64,000 nt of DNA from Cordilura impudica (lineage: Eukaryota; Arthropoda; Insecta; Diptera; Scathophagidae), in NCBI GenBank assembly GCA_963682025.1, contig OY821519.1, positions 68,274,025-68,338,024 of the forward strand, written 5' to 3'. Below the pieces are notes generated by a model. It was not told the DNA's origin. It saw nothing but the letters and a program-made list of their open reading frames with translations, and made no database searches. Shown in pieces: positions 43,351-56,218 of this stretch (position 1 is the first letter of the stretch; each line of letters starts with the position of its first letter). The position numbers were made by a program, and so were the translations under genes.

Positions 43351-46300
43351 TGGTTTGTATGTAAAAAAATTTTTGTTCGAATTTAAAAGTTTTTTCAACG
43401 GCATATTGTGCTAAAATTTGAGCCAAATCGGACAACGTTTTCTGGACGCGCATCCAGGTCAAAGGTCAGGTATTTGCATATTTCACAGCTAGTATGAAAT
43501 AAAGTTGAGAAACTCATATATTTTCTACTTTATTTTACAAAAACATCTGGATTCTGTAGACTTTTAATAAAGAGGACACTCAAATGGTTTTTTGGGAACT
43601 AACTCTCAAATTTCCCTTGCGTCAAAGTGATCCACAAACTATTTTATTTCAAAAATGTTTAATATATGTATGCCATTATTGGCAATGTATATAAATCAAT
43701 CTACTACTTTTTCTAATTTTAAAAACAAAAATTATGATCGGTGATTTGGTAGGTTTTTTTTCTTTTAAAATCTACAGATCAAAATCTTTTTGCAGAGAAT
43801 ATAGATTAGCATGTTTTGAATACAGCTGCCTATATTTTTGAACCACCTGTAAAATATTAAACCATGTCAGAAAAAAAAATTAAAAAAGTTATAATATATG
43901 ATAGTTACTTTCATTAAATGTTGTTTCTGTCCCTCATCTTTTGTTATTTTGTCATGGTATTCTTGAATTAACTGAATGCCTCTTTCAGCACAATCATTAA
44001 CAACAGCCAAGTTTTGAATAATTTGTTTCGCTCTTAGGTACTCTCCTGTAACACTCCAAGAACGTGGATCGTTGCTGAAAAACTCTATTGAAATTCCAAA
44101 TCTCTTGAAAACTTTTTTGGTATTTTTTGAAAACAAATCTTGTAAAATATCAGAGTTGTCTCTGAAAATAAAACTTTTAAAGTTTTCCTTCTTTATTATT
44201 AGCTTCTTTGCTATCTCTTCATCCTCATTTTCAGATATATCTACAGACATCTTCGCTACTAGCTTGCTTTTTGTTATGTTGTCTATCCTTTCGTCAAACA
44301 AAGAAAAGCCCACACATTCTTCGCTTAAGTAATACAGATGATTTAATACCTTTGAAATGGCTTTGGCCGCAATATTTTGATTGACTCTTTTGTAGTTTTC
44401 CAATTTTCTCAAAAACATAATATCATTTAAAGCAGCTTTATCCGCTTTATTTGAATCAAACCAAAAATTTGAATAACAACTTACAATGAAACCTGTTACT
44501 TCTATCAAAGCACTGATTTCAAAATCTGTCACTTCAGGAAATTGATTGCGAAAAATCACTATCTTTAAAGAGTATATAGCCTTGGCCATCCATCTTGCGT
44601 AGTGCAGTGCACCGGGTTTTCTGAATTTTATTCCTGAAGGAGGATTGCCACCAAGGAATATAATTACTAACTCCAAAAATTCTTTATAATCATTTCTCGG
44701 GAATGAATCGTTCATTTTTCCTAAAGCAAAATCTAAAAGTTCACCAACATTATCGCCTATAATTTCCATAATTCGTGGATGAGCTATTCCTGGCACAAAA
44801 CTATCTGTATTTATTTCTGGCCAATGTTTTTTGAATTTTTTAAAAATCGTTATGTGCGGTACAGACGACACTCCAACATTGGCCTCCGTAAAAACTGCTG
44901 CCAAAACAATTTCGAAAATATGGTGTCTGCAGCCTAGAAATAGAATTTCTCTTCCAATTGATCTCTCCAAAAGCACACATGCACCTTTCAATCTACCAGT
45001 GTTGGATGATGTTGTATCAAAAACAAACGCTTCCGTTCGTTCCAAAATATGTTTGTCTTCTAACGCATCATAAACTGCAGAAGAAATTTCCGCTCCAGTC
45101 CCAGAGGGAATATCAGGCATATCTATAATTTGCTCTAGGCCTGGAGCCGTAGCAATTATAGCCAAACGGTCTTCTGATTTTCCTGTTATTGTCGATAACA
45201 GTTTAGTGTCCCAATGGATGGTCAAAGGTTATTCACTTGCAGTAAACTTTTCTATAATTTTTTCACTTTGCGTTAATCTTAATTGCGCTCTTTCCCGATT
45301 TATGGAGGTTCGATTTAAAATATAATCGGATGTGTTAAGTCCGACGGCGTCAATAACTGCAACCAATAAGTGTACAGCATCTCTCTGACTTATTTTTAAC
45401 TTGTCGAAAACTGCAGCTAGTCTTGACGTTAAGACACTTTGCTTTTTCGTACAAGAAGTACTGCGAAAACGTTTTGCCTCAATCGAACATTCAGAATATT
45501 CTTCCTCTGATGTTGCAGCATCTTCAGACGCGGAAAATTCAATCATATTGCAGGCTGAAATAAATTTTGTCACAGTTCAGTACTTCCAACAAAAATTTAA
45601 AACAACGTTATTTAACATTTAATTAAATTTTTACCTGATGAAGTTGATGGTAATTCGTCACTTAATTTTTTACGCAACTCTTCTTGTTTTTTGCGATTTC
45701 TTTTTCTTTCCTCTTTTTTTTTTAGATTACAGTCGACTCCCAACATACAACCTTCGCGACCTTTCATTCTTTGTTTAATTAAAAATTGCTTGTCTTCTTC
45801 TAAATCTATTAGTTCCAGTGCATCGGTACGAGCAATATCGAAGAGATCGCCTAAATTATCGCTCCACAGTTTTCTTCTGTTTTTATGAATGTCGGACAGA
45901 TAGATATATTTTTTTTTAAATATTTCCATTCCTCATACAGACGCAACATTTTTTTTGTACACCAGTGCAAATCGTGAACAGGGATACGGGCCTTTTCCCA
46001 AAAAATTATACACTCTCTTACCACAAGATGAGCACTATCTTTTGCAGTTAATTTCGTTGTCCTCATATTATGAAAAAAAACTTTGAGGCAGTCCCCCTTC
46101 GAGGGAAGTTTAGAACCAACTATTTGGTGTTTTGAATAGCCTATTAAAAATATTTCTTCCCTTAACGAGGGCATTGTTATATATTTTTACAAAATTCACA
46201 AAAAATCTCTAACCAAAAGCACTTTACACAAGTAATTCAGACGACTGAATGCAATTTATATAATTTTTGGGGAAATACATAATTCAGTCGTATTTTAAAA

Positions 46301-46760
46301 ATCTAGTAGGCCTTGAAATTTATCATTAGAATCCGTTAAAAATAATGGTTGTTGTCTAGGAAATTAGCAATTTTAAAATTTTTGCCATGTAGAAGGTGTG
46401 ATTTAATACAAACAAACAAATGTGTTTTTGTAGTTAACGTTTTTGAATAAAAGCATCTATTAATTTCCTGACATAAAGGAAAGGTTAATTACCAAAAAAG
46501 TTCTTTTTACTATTTTTTTCACGAAAATATATAAATCCACATTTTTTCATTAAATATTGAAAAAAAATAAACGAGTTCAAAAAATTTATTTCGTATATAT
46601 TGTAAAATATGAAAATACCTGACCTTTGACCTGGATGCGCGTCCAGAAAACGTTGTCCGATTTGGCTCAAATTTTCGTCACAAAACTTTTGGACCTATTG
46701 GCACAATATTCCGTTGAAAAAGCTTTAAAATTCGCGAAAAAAATTTTGGCTGTCACCCTA
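43351..46760 (-). mobile_element. 3.4-kb transposon, relative of the 32.4-kb element
   Basis: Inverted ends: ACGTTTTCTGGACGCGCATCC at 43434 pairs with the inverse at 46633; homology extends outward to TAGGGTGACAGCC (minus) at 46760 and inward to about 43500/46600. Outer left end is diverged (TGGTTTGTATGTAAAAAAAT), so the start is approximate. ATGTACAT follows the right end (nTnnnnAn fit) but is not found at the left. Terminal sequence shares only TAG with the 32.4-kb element. Confidence 0.7.
43772..46174 (-). pseudogene. Transposase-like protein, DTTxxNTG / CRHH family, copy 2, nearly intact
   Basis: Exons: 46174-45635, 45554-43909, 43846-43772. Introns (80 and 62 bases) have GTAAAA...TTTCAG and GTAACT...TTACAG and keep frame (Ala-Cys-Asn-Met; Met-Lys-Val-Val). 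Only two breaks are evident: one base in the A9 run near 45912 and an in-frame TAA at 45229-45231. Order: MPSLREEIFLIGYSKHQ, WEKARIPVHDL, FDIARTDALELIDL, QRMKGREG, Lys/Arg-rich stretch, then LTIHWDTKLL (Asp), VFDTTSSNTGRLKGACVLL (Asp), LGCRHHIFEIVLA, NDYKEFLELVIIFLGG, HYARWMAKAIYSLK, YYLSEECVGFSLFD (Glu), VVNDCAERGIQLI, VVQKYRQLY. About 750 residues. RNase H-like DDE role is inferred. Confidence 0.8.
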
Positions 46761-47466
46761 ATGTACATATATTGAAGCAATTAAATGATTTAAAAATAAA
46801 AACAAATAGTTAGGAATTTAAGGAAATAATGATATTATGCTTAATTACATCAGTGTTCAACGAAAAATCAATTAATTGATAAAGATTATTATAATCACAA
46901 CAAATTCTTCTAAAAGGATCAGCTAGAGCATAGTTGGTTTGAAAAGATTTAACAAAGAGTGGTTGGAATTGGCGTGATACTCGTTGAGGAACATTAAAAG
47001 TTATATTGTTGACAAGAAAGTCAGAACAGATTTCACCATTAATTAGGTTGATCATAAATGTTACTTTTAGCATAGTCCTACGGCTTTCCAAAGTAGGTAA
47101 TTTTATTAACTTAATTTTATTAATTTATGGCAATTCATGTCGATTTCATAGAGGTCATTTGTATGGAGACTAGGTCTGAACATGGATCGAATTTCACCAA
47201 TTTCAACAGCATTTATCCTTTGGCCGATAAAAGCTTATATACCAAATTTCATCAGAAGATATTCATATTTGTAGTTTGATTACAAAGTTTACATTGACAC
47301 ACAGAAGGACGGACGGACAGACGGACGGGCATCGCTAAGTCGACTCAGGACGTGATTCTGAGTCGATCGGTATAATAAAAGATGGGTCTAGGTCAAGTAT
47401 TTTTGGTAGTTACAAACATCAGCACAAAGTCATTACACCCAAACCACATAGTGGTATAGGGTATAA

Positions 47467-47734
47467 TAAAACTTTTACATAGATTTTTCTCAAATTTGGC
47501 TTGTATATATTTTCATAAAAATTACGTGAATTTACTAAATATGGTCAGGATCGGTCCATGACTCGACATAGTCCCCATATAAAAATAGCATCTGCACGCA
47601 ACTAATTAATTACAATACCACTAAAATTTCTTGTATGCATATTTTCTATATCCAGCTATATCCACAAAAAATAAATGGATCTCGATATCTTATAGTTGGC
47701 CTAGTCCAACTATAAATTACTTACTTATTTTAAG
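47467..47734 (-). mobile_element. DINE-1-like element, 5' half
   Basis: Minus-strand copy joined directly to the preceding one, tail to tail: GATCGGTCCATGACTCGACATAGTCC, CCACTAAAATT and a decayed palindrome AGTTGGCCTAGTCCAACTATA at 47693-47713. Confidence 0.8.
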
Positions 47735-50029
47735 TTAAACTTTAAGTTTTCTCTTTTTTTAACAAAAGTTTTATTAACTCAAAATTTATTCTGTCTGCTT
47801 TAATAAAAAAGGAATAATTTCTTCTTTTACTTCCTCTCTTTTAACTCATGTTATCTGGTTGTCTGTTTGTCTGCCGGAAAAACTTTGGATCGATTTTTAA
47901 CCTTTGCCCATGATCCAATCGAGCTGAAACCTTGCAAGCCGACTCAAGACGTCGATAAAAATTATCTAAGAAATTTCCGTTTGAAAAAATTTAATTATAG
48001 AAGAGATATTTTTTAGATATTTTTATAGACATATTTCATTCTCAGTCAATCAATTATCTAATTACAGGGTAGTAAATTTAGTATAGAAAGAAAGAAAGTA
48101 TAATAGAAACTTATATTTATGTGTTAGTATTTTAGTATTTAAAATGTTTCTTTTTTCATTTATGTTTTTTTTTATATTTAAAATTTGTTTAAAATACCCA
48201 AAAAAAAAATCGTGGTTCGAAGGCAATGAAAATAAAATTATTTTAGAACGATTTTTTTCCTGAACACTATTCACTCAATGACCTAGCACCGTTTCTTATT
48301 GATATGAAAAATGTTTACGTTAAAAGAAAATCAAACAAAAAAAAATTAATTAACGTTTACCATAATTGAAATAAGATTTCAATTTATTCTATACATTTAT
48401 GGAAGTTTTTTAAAATATCTTCTTTTTAATACATTTTGCAATCAAAAAGTAATTCATTCTGTGGTAGTGCAATTCATCAAAAAATCACTTTATTTTAAGC
48501 TTTAAAATAATCTTATATAAATAATAAAATATTATAACATAATCGTATTGCATCTCATTACATAAACAGAATAATATTATCTCGATGCAAAACTAATGTA
48601 TACTTGTAAAACCTTTTTTAAATATAATATTTTTATGCAATCAAAATATAGTTACATACACGTAAGAGTTTAGCAATGCAATTAAAATAACATTTGCAAA
48701 CTTTAATTTAAATGAAACAAACTGACAAGTCATCATTGAAGTGCTATCAATAAGACACGTGTTTAATCAACATTTTATTTAAGCTTAAGATTACAAAAGT
48801 ATTTGTTTGATGGTTGGGAAGTATATATGTATACATGTATATATGTATGTACATATATATGTAAACATATTTATATACAAAAAATAACATACATACAAGT
48901 GAAGTACACTGTTGTCTGTTTGTGTCAGGCCATAGAAATTGATATTTAAAATCAATAAAAAAAAAAATAAATTCTATTTATTTTACCTACTGCTGCCATT
49001 ATGTACCACAAAACATTAAACACGCACAGACTGGCACATACACAATCTCCCATAGTAACACTTGCAGCCAACATCCTTCAGACTAAATAAAATGAACATT
49101 CAATATGAATTTTTCGAAAAATAAATAAAAGAAATTTCTTTTTAAGTTTCTTGTTGTTCTTTAAGGACTTCACAGGGAAGGGCTGTTTTAACAAAAAACT
49201 CGATTCTGGCGCGTTAAAAAGGTTACTGGACCTTCTTTAAAATATGTTTAAAACGAGTTGGCATTCGTAATTATTTCGTAGCGCTAAGCGGTAATACTGG
49301 CCTACAATCAAGTTCTTAACCTGGGAGCCGTTCCTTGTATGTTAGTTATAACCAGCCCACAAGTTAAGTTAAATAGAAGCACACATATATACACACACAC
49401 ATGCATATATATACTTATATATAATAGATTCTTTTAAGGAGTTTTACTTGTCTTTATTATGACCATCATTTTCGTATATCGTTCTAATATAATTCGTTCA
49501 ATATTGTTTCTCCTACTTGAACGTTAGTGAAAAGACAGGCAAATATGTACATTAAAATATAGTCGACTGCGAGAGCTGTTTTAGAATTTACTCGTGGAAA
49601 AATAATCATAGTGATATTTTGAATCAAAAATCTGAACAAAATAATGGCAATTTTAACTCAAATATTAATTATTATCATGAGAGAATACATAATGATTACA
49701 AATGTAAACACCTCAGTCTCCTACCAATGGTAGAGTAAAGTAAAGCATAAAGCATAATCTCATAAAATGCTTGTATCAGTACATTGTTTTAAAAAAATTT
49801 TATAATTTTACAAATTAACGTTTTATTTCAATAACTTATTTTTGATCTCGAAACTTATTTTTGATCTCTATAGTTAAACTTTGTGTGCGATGACATCAGT
49901 GCGCAAATAAATTCAAATAACTTTCAAAATATACGACACATTATAAAGAAAAGTATATTTTATTAACTCGTTTTTATAAATTACAAATAATTGCTATAAA
50001 TTAGTAGTTTTTAATAAAAAAAAAATAAG
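47735..50029. other. No gene recognised
   Basis: AT-rich. TGGTTGTCTGTTTGTCTGCC at 47858 followed by ATCGAGCTGAAACCTTGCA at 47917 looks like a generic repeat end but has no partner here. ATATATGTATACATGT runs at 48820-48860. No supported coding frame. Confidence 0.4.
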
Positions 50030-50462
50030 TAAGAAAATTATAGTCGGCCTAGAACGACAATGCGGTACTCTATACAATGAGTTTAGAGAATTGGTTTTAG
50101 GTCCAAAAAATTCTGTATAAAAAATAAGTTAAACCAAGTCTGAGTGGTATTTATATTAATTTTTTTGCCTGTAAATTTGAAAAAATTCATATCAGATGCT
50201 ATATTTATATGGGGCCTAGGTCGAAAAATGGACCGACGCCGACCATATTTGGTGAAGTCACTCGTTCTTTGCAAAAACATATATAAATCAAAGTTGAGAA
50301 AAATCTGGCAATATTTTCGTTTCTGATAGGTCTAAATGAAGATCGGGAACAGTCTCATGATTATTCATGCGTCCAGCGTTCGTCTTATGGCCGATAGAAG
50401 CTTATATACAACATTTCATCAAAATATATTTATTTGATTACAAGGTATACATGGACACTATG
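50030..50462 (+). mobile_element. DINE-1-like element, broken at its microsatellite
   Basis: AAGTAAGAAAATTATAGTCGG start with a decayed palindrome, large deletion near 50353, and an end at TACATGGACAC where the foldback begins. The remainder is not found beyond the foldback. Confidence 0.8.
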
Positions 50463-52612
50463 GAGAAAAAAAGTGTTCAAACTCTCGGTCGCGCCCCTAG
50501 AAATATGAAATAGCAAAAAAAAACTGAGAAATACAAAGTTTTGGGCCAATCAAAAAACATTTAGAGGTGCTCAATGCGATTGAAAATTTCGACTGTGTTT
50601 TATAGTTTAATTTTTCCGGCAGGTTGTTATATAATTCGGGATCTTTCCAAGAAGCTATAAAACTTCAAAATCGAATAAAACCTCGCCAAGAAATAGCAAA
50701 TGCCCCAGACCACTTTTGTGCCAAAAAAAAAAAAAAACTAAGTCATGCCATTTGTTGGTATTTTTTCAACTTTAAGAAATTAATTAAAGCCAATATTTTG
50801 CTCTAGTCTCTATACCTGTAAGTCCTCAGATATGAAGTATTATTTTATCACCGCCTTGTTAACCTATTAAGCACTGAGACCGAAAATGGAAAATTTTTTT
50901 GATAAAATTTTGAAAACTCCTTTGCCAAGTTTTGAAAAATGTTCTTAAACAAAATTTAAAAACCCTGATCTAGCTCTTTATGGTCTTGTTAAATGCATGT
51001 TAGAGATTAACTGTGTGAATTTTTAGGTAAATCCCTATTCCAAAATTTTTTAGGCAAAGATTTTATTTTTGCGGATTTCGAGAAAAATGAGATTTTTGTA
51101 AAATATTCTGTAAATGTACTATTTCTACATACTTTGTATCAAAAATTCATTACTTTTCTACTTTTAAATGTTATATTTTATCTTAAGAGCCTAGGGTTTC
51201 GGAAAAAAATATTATGACCCCATTAACCCTTTTGTGTTCGGGGTCACATATGACCCCAAGCTAATAAAAAACAATTTATTCAAAAAATTCAAATATTTTG
51301 TAAGTGCTATTGAAGTTTTAGATGCGAAGCTTAAAATATAATAACTCAATGTGTAGAACTTCCGTTCCTAAAATTTGAGATAAATCCGAGAACGTTAACC
51401 CATTATTTGCCAAGGCCAGCTTTGGATTTTAAGATATTTTTTTTTTTAAATAAAAATTACCGAAAACGAGTTTTTCTATTAAACTCGATGAAGCCACTAT
51501 TTAGAATGTAAGAAAAGTAATTCGGGTAATTTTTAGTTATTTAACCCTTCATTGCTCCTGATATATCTTTGGTGCAATTATCTGCTTATTGCTCGCGAAT
51601 ATAAATTAAAACAACTTTTGACCAATTTTATTAAAAAATTATTTTTTATGTATAAAAACTATCTCTATTTTTCTAAATAAAATAAAAAGACCCGCAAATG
51701 ACCCAATAATAAATTTATTCAAAAGAATTTGAAATATAAAATTGATTCTATTTAGTTTGGTGTATTTAAGGATGATTTAGTGTGCGATTCAAATTGTTTT
51801 CTGTAATCACTTACGACTTGCAATAAGTATTGCTTTTCTTTAATTTTATAGTATTATATTAAGACTTGCATATTTGGTTTTATATTTTAAGGGCGGATAT
51901 ATTTTAAGCATCGCACTCACCAAATATTTGATTTTTTTTAATAAATTTTCTTTCATTAGCTTGGGGTTATATGCGACACCAAGTCCAAAAGGGTTAATTG
52001 GGTCATATTATTTTTTTTTTCAGAAACCCTAGGCTGTTAAGATAAAACATAATATTTAAAAGTATACAACTGATAAATTTTTGATAAAAAGTATTTAGTA
52101 AGAGTACATTTACTGTATGCGAGTATTTCACAAAAAAACAAATTTTTCTCGAAATCCGCAAAAAAAATTTCTTGTAAAAAAAATTCTGCCAGAGGAATTT
52201 ACTTAAAGAATCACGCAGTTAATCTCTAACATATACTCAACAAAGCTTTAAAGTATCAGATCCATTTTTTGAAAATTTGTTTTCAAAATATTATCAAAAA
52301 CATTTTCCATTTTTGGTGTCATTTCGCAATAGGTTAGCAAAGTGGTAATAAAACAATACTTCGTATCTGAGCACTTATAGGTATAGAGATCAAAAAAAAA
52401 ATTATGGCTTTAATCAATTTGTTAAAGTTGAAGAAATGTTCATCACTTTTCATGAACTAGAGTTTTTTGGTACAAAAGTTGTCTGGGGCATTTGTTATTT
52501 CTTTTCGAGTTTTTGTTCGATTTTGAAGTTATATTGCTTTTTGAAAAGATAATTTAGTAGTGATATCGATTCATATTACAACTTGTTTAAAGAAGTAAAC
52601 TATAGAACGAAT
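50463..52612. mobile_element. Foldback element F, 2.15 kb, right end truncated
   Basis: Left arm starts GTGTTCAAACTCTCGGTCGC (as at 1550) and passes GGGGTCACATATGACCCC at 51240. The centre (about 51700-51860) links to a right arm with TTGGGGTTATATGCGACACC (decayed hairpin) and TTCGTTCTATAG-type end at about 52601-52612; the outer 130 bases of the right arm are missing. No target duplication visible. Confidence 0.8.
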
Positions 52613-52756
52613 GAAGGGTGACCCTAATACCCATATTGAGGATTTATTGTATATATTTGGGGATAAAAGATAAGTGCGGCAATACAGGCCTAAACTGATA
52701 TGACACATGGAGTATAAGCTTGCATAGATAGACACTCGTTTATCAAATTTTACACA

Positions 52757-52766
52757 CGCAACAACC

Positions 52767-52801
<35 letters not shown>
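52757..52801. repeat. CAA microsatellite
   Basis: (CAA)n, about 13 units, with a CAC interruption. The poly-Val minus frame through it is an artefact. Confidence 0.95.
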
Positions 52802-52869
52802 CACAGCTATGGCGCACAAATTACAATAGTTAGAATAATAACAATAACAAGAACTATATAAAAACATAA

Positions 52870-53395
52870 AGGGTTTTCACTCTTGGTAGTAAAGTACTCT
52901 TGTAACCCTTGTAAATGTTGTAGATATAGTAAAAGTACTATTATTTACAACACCGCAACAACAAAATGTATGAAATGAAAATTTACTACGCTGTGGTTAA
53001 AGTACAAGGGTAAAATGTATAGTACATTAACAAGACTAAACATTTACAAGACTAAAACAGCTGATCGTTGAGCTGCCAAAACAATTGTTTAATTTTATTG
53101 TTCATTTTGTGGTCACTATTAAAATAAATAATAAAAAATGGATGAAAATAATAAATAAATTAATAATAAAGATGGACCGATAGGTAAATTAAGCATTTTC
53201 GGCATTTTTCTAATCTTCAAATGCTTTTTGATATTTTTTAGTTTTCAAATTGATGGGAAACAAAACAAAAATCAGCTGATTCATTAATTTACAATACATA
53301 ATACAATATACACGGAAAAGACGTTCACGCTTTGTAATATAAAATCGTTGTAAATATAACAGGGTTGTAAATTTAACACCAAGAGTGAATACCGC
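52870..53395. mobile_element. Small TIR element (MITE), about 520 bp
   Basis: TTCACTCTTGGT at 52875 and ACCAAGAGTGAA at 53379 form the ends; ACCCTTGTAAATG (52906) pairs loosely with the TTTACAACCCTGTTA inverse (53356-53370). The interior repeats GTAAAGTA/TTACAAGACTAAA motifs. No coding. Flanking duplication not clear. Confidence 0.6.
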
Positions 53396-53831
53396 TAAAA
53401 TTTTTCGGTATTTTTTTACATTTATATTGAATTCTCGGGACCTATTGAACCGATTTCTTTTTCTTTTTTTTAAGCGTTTATTTAGACAAAATTCATATTA
53501 TTAAAATATAAATAAACAAATAGTAAGAGTATCTTAATATAATACACTGTCCCATATTCGGGCTCTCAAGTATATTTAAGTATATTTATATTCAAGTATA
53601 TTTACAGACAATATAATTTTTGTAATGAAAAAATTGGGAAAAAATATTACTTTGATATTTGTATAATAAAAAGTTAAGTCAAGAGTAAAAGTTAAAAGGG
53701 GAGTTTTTAGGTGAGCCACCAATATTTTCTTTTATGTATATTAGGAAACTAGTGGATTGTGTGGCGCCTAGGCGCCCGTTTATTTTGACTTTAACAAACA
53801 AATTTTTTTTTTCCATTTCAGAATTTTCCTA

Positions 53832-55459
53832 TCTATACTAATAATAATAATAATATAATAAAGAGGTAATGTGTGTTTGTTTGTTTGTTTGTTTGTTTGT
53901 TTGTAGGGGGTAATCTCCGTAACTAGCCATCTGATCTTCCTGAAATTTTCACAGAGTCTTACTGCGGATATGGGAAGTGCTATAGGCTATAATTTTTTTA
54001 ATATTTTTAGTGGGCGTGGCACCTCCCACACAAAGTAAATTTTTAATATCATATACATATATTGAGTACCATGACAGGGAGAGCTTTGCAAATTTGTGTG
54101 AGGTCACCTAATGTTAATATTAGTAGCCGCGCCGGAAATGGGCCGGATCGGAGAAGTGGGCGTGGTACCTCCCATACAAGTAATAATTCAATGTTATATA
54201 TCTCGAGTACTATGATAGAGAGAGCTTTTAAAATTTGTCTGATGGCACCTATTATTAATGTGAGCAGTCGGACAAAAAATGGGCACTATCGGACCAATAG
54301 GCGTGGCACCTGCCATACAAATAAAATATAAAATGCCATATATCTGGAGTACTGTTATAGTGAGAGTCTTGGGACTTTGTGTGAACCCATAAGTTATTCA
54401 TATGATTAGTTAGACAAAAAATGGGCGTGATCGGAGCAGTGGGCGTGGCACCGCCCGTACAAAGTAAATATATGATATCATATAACTGGTGTACTAAAAG
54501 AGGGAAGCTTTGACACTTTGCACGACACCATCAGATCTTAGTATGTGTAGTCAGACAAAAAATTGGAGGGTTCACACCAATGGGCGTGGAGCTGCCCATG
54601 CAAAGTAACTATTAAATGTCAAATATTTGGAGTACTGTAAAAGAGACAGCTTTGTGGCTTTGCGTGAGCCCATAGGTTCTTTGTGTGATTAGTCGAACAA
54701 AAAAATGGGCGTGATAGAAGCAGTGGGCGTAGCACCGCCCATGCAAAGTAGATATCTAATATCATATAACTGGGAAAGGCTCGACAATTTGCTCGACGAG
54801 TCCCTCAGATATTAATATGAGTAGTCCAATAAAAATTGGGCGGGATGGGATAAGTGGGCGTGGCACCTCCTATATCAAAAATATGATGTACTACGAAAGC
54901 AACAGTCTTTTGGCAAGTACATTAGTTATCAATGTGATTTGTCGTGGAAAATATATTGTCAAAATCAAAAATCACGAAAACAAACAAAAAAATTTTTATA
55001 TCAGTAAGTATCAAAAAAAAAAGAATTAAAGAGGTAATGTGTTTGTTTGTTTGTAGGAGGTAATCTCCGTAACGACTTATCTGATCTTCCTGAAATTTTC
55101 ACTGATTCTTACTGCGGATATCGGAAGTGCTACAGGCTGTATTTTTTTTTAATATTTTTAGTGGGCGTGGCACCTCCCATTCAAAGTAAATTTTTAATAT
55201 CATATATATATAAAGTACTATGATAGAGAGAGCTTTGAAAATTTATCTTAGGTCATCTATTATTAACGTGAGTAGTAAGACAAAAAAATGGGCGGGATTG
55301 GACAAATGCGCATGGTATCCCTATACAAACTTAATATTAAATGTGATATATCTGAATTACTGTGTTATTGAGAGCCTTGGGACTTGCGTGAGCCTTTTCG
55401 TAACAATTCGGAAGGGGGGGAGGGGGAGGGTGTAGCGAAGCGCACCGGGTTACATCTAG
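53832..55459 (+). mobile_element. Satellite-carrying Helitron (family H2), cleanest copy
   Basis: A|TCTATACTAATAATAATAAT start, (GTTT)n leader, GTAATCTCC block, about seven 141-bp satellite units with GGGCGTGGCACC anchors at about 54010, 54156, 54297, 54440, 54581, 54721, 54855. Then a remnant of the helicase end (AAACAAACAAAAAAATTTTTATATCAG, 54980-55006), a second leader (AAAGAGGTAATGTGTTTG at 55027) with two more units, a G-tract, and TGTAGCGAAGCGCACCGGGT...CTAG|T. Same composite layout as 9738-11613. Confidence 0.85.
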
Positions 55460-56218
55460 TATTTAATATATTTAAAAAAAATTAATTTTAATGTTTTTAA
55501 AATTTCTTTAAAAAAAAAATCGAAAAACAGTTGTAACAAATACAAACCAAAAACTTAGATTTTCAAATAAAGTTTTGTAAAAGGTCCTTTTATGTATATT
55601 TTCGCATAAGTTTGCCAGTAGCCAACCCTTTGCTTTATACTTTCTGCTTCTATACATAAGGAGTTTTTAATATTATATGATTTTAAAAAAAATATTTTAT
55701 TTTGATAGAAACTCGGCAATTTTAGTCTTATTAAGACAAACTATTAATATGTATCTTTTTAATAATTTGATTTATGTTTTATAACTTTTTAAAATGCATC
55801 AAAATAAATAAACTTATTCCACTAAAAAAGTTTTTAAACCTTTCCGACAAAACAAAAAATACTACGGTTATAACGAACTTAGTCTATAACAAACTAATTT
55901 GGCCGGTCCCGCCGAGTTCGTTGTAACCGGACTCTATTTTATTGTAGAAAAATTAGAATAGCATAGAAAAAAAAACGTTTTAGAGCAAGGTTCCTAAAAG
56001 TTTCTTAAGGGGGGTAAGGCTTTAAAAGTTAATATAAGTCGTATTTTGCATAATTCTATTTTGAAGACATGAATACAGGTTATAGCGTAACATTTGAAGA
56101 ATCTTTGAAAACATTTTCAATTAAGAATTTTAATAAATAAGTCCATGACAGCCAATATCTGGAGGCGTTGTTGTTTTGCGGTGAACATCATAACTCGTTA
56201 CCGGACCATGTGAAATAA
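55460..56218. other. No gene; pogo/Tigger-like end at 55870-55935
   Basis: GGTTATAACGAACTTAGTC then GGCCGGTCCCGCCGAGTTCG and TTGTAACCGGACTCTA resemble the terminal repeats of pogo/Tigger-type elements, apparently two ends fused. Remaining sequence unrecognised. Confidence 0.45.

Larger units (their letters stand above)
43297..47125 (-). pseudogene. LINE 3' end fragment, split by the second 3-kb transposon
   Basis: Minus strand: SRRTMLKVTFMINLINGEI, NITFNVPQRVSRQF, QTNYALADPFRRICCDYNNL (47091-46810), resembling the extreme C-terminus of jockey/I-type RTs. Beyond the inserted transposon the 3' UTR ends TATTTATTCCATTGACCTAATAAATAAATAA (43297-43327 on +), a short-repeat tail typical of such LINEs. 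5'-truncated; about 430 bases excluding the insert. Confidence 0.7.
42879..47466 (+). mobile_element. DINE-1-like element split by a LINE
   Basis: 5' part 42879-43296 (AACAAGTAAGGTACGATACC without palindrome, to GATCTTAT) and 3' part 47126-47466 (GGCAATTCATGTCGATTTC to ACATAGTGGTATAGGGTATA). The consensus of other copies reads GATCTTATGGCAATTTATGTCG across the join. Confidence 0.85.

Noticed and set aside
52571..52867. Poly-Val frame on the minus strand
   Set aside because: Translation of a CAA microsatellite.
54062..54331. Frames through the 141-bp satellite
   Set aside because: Unit length of 141 is a multiple of three, so frames stay open by chance; copies with 134-146-base units break them.
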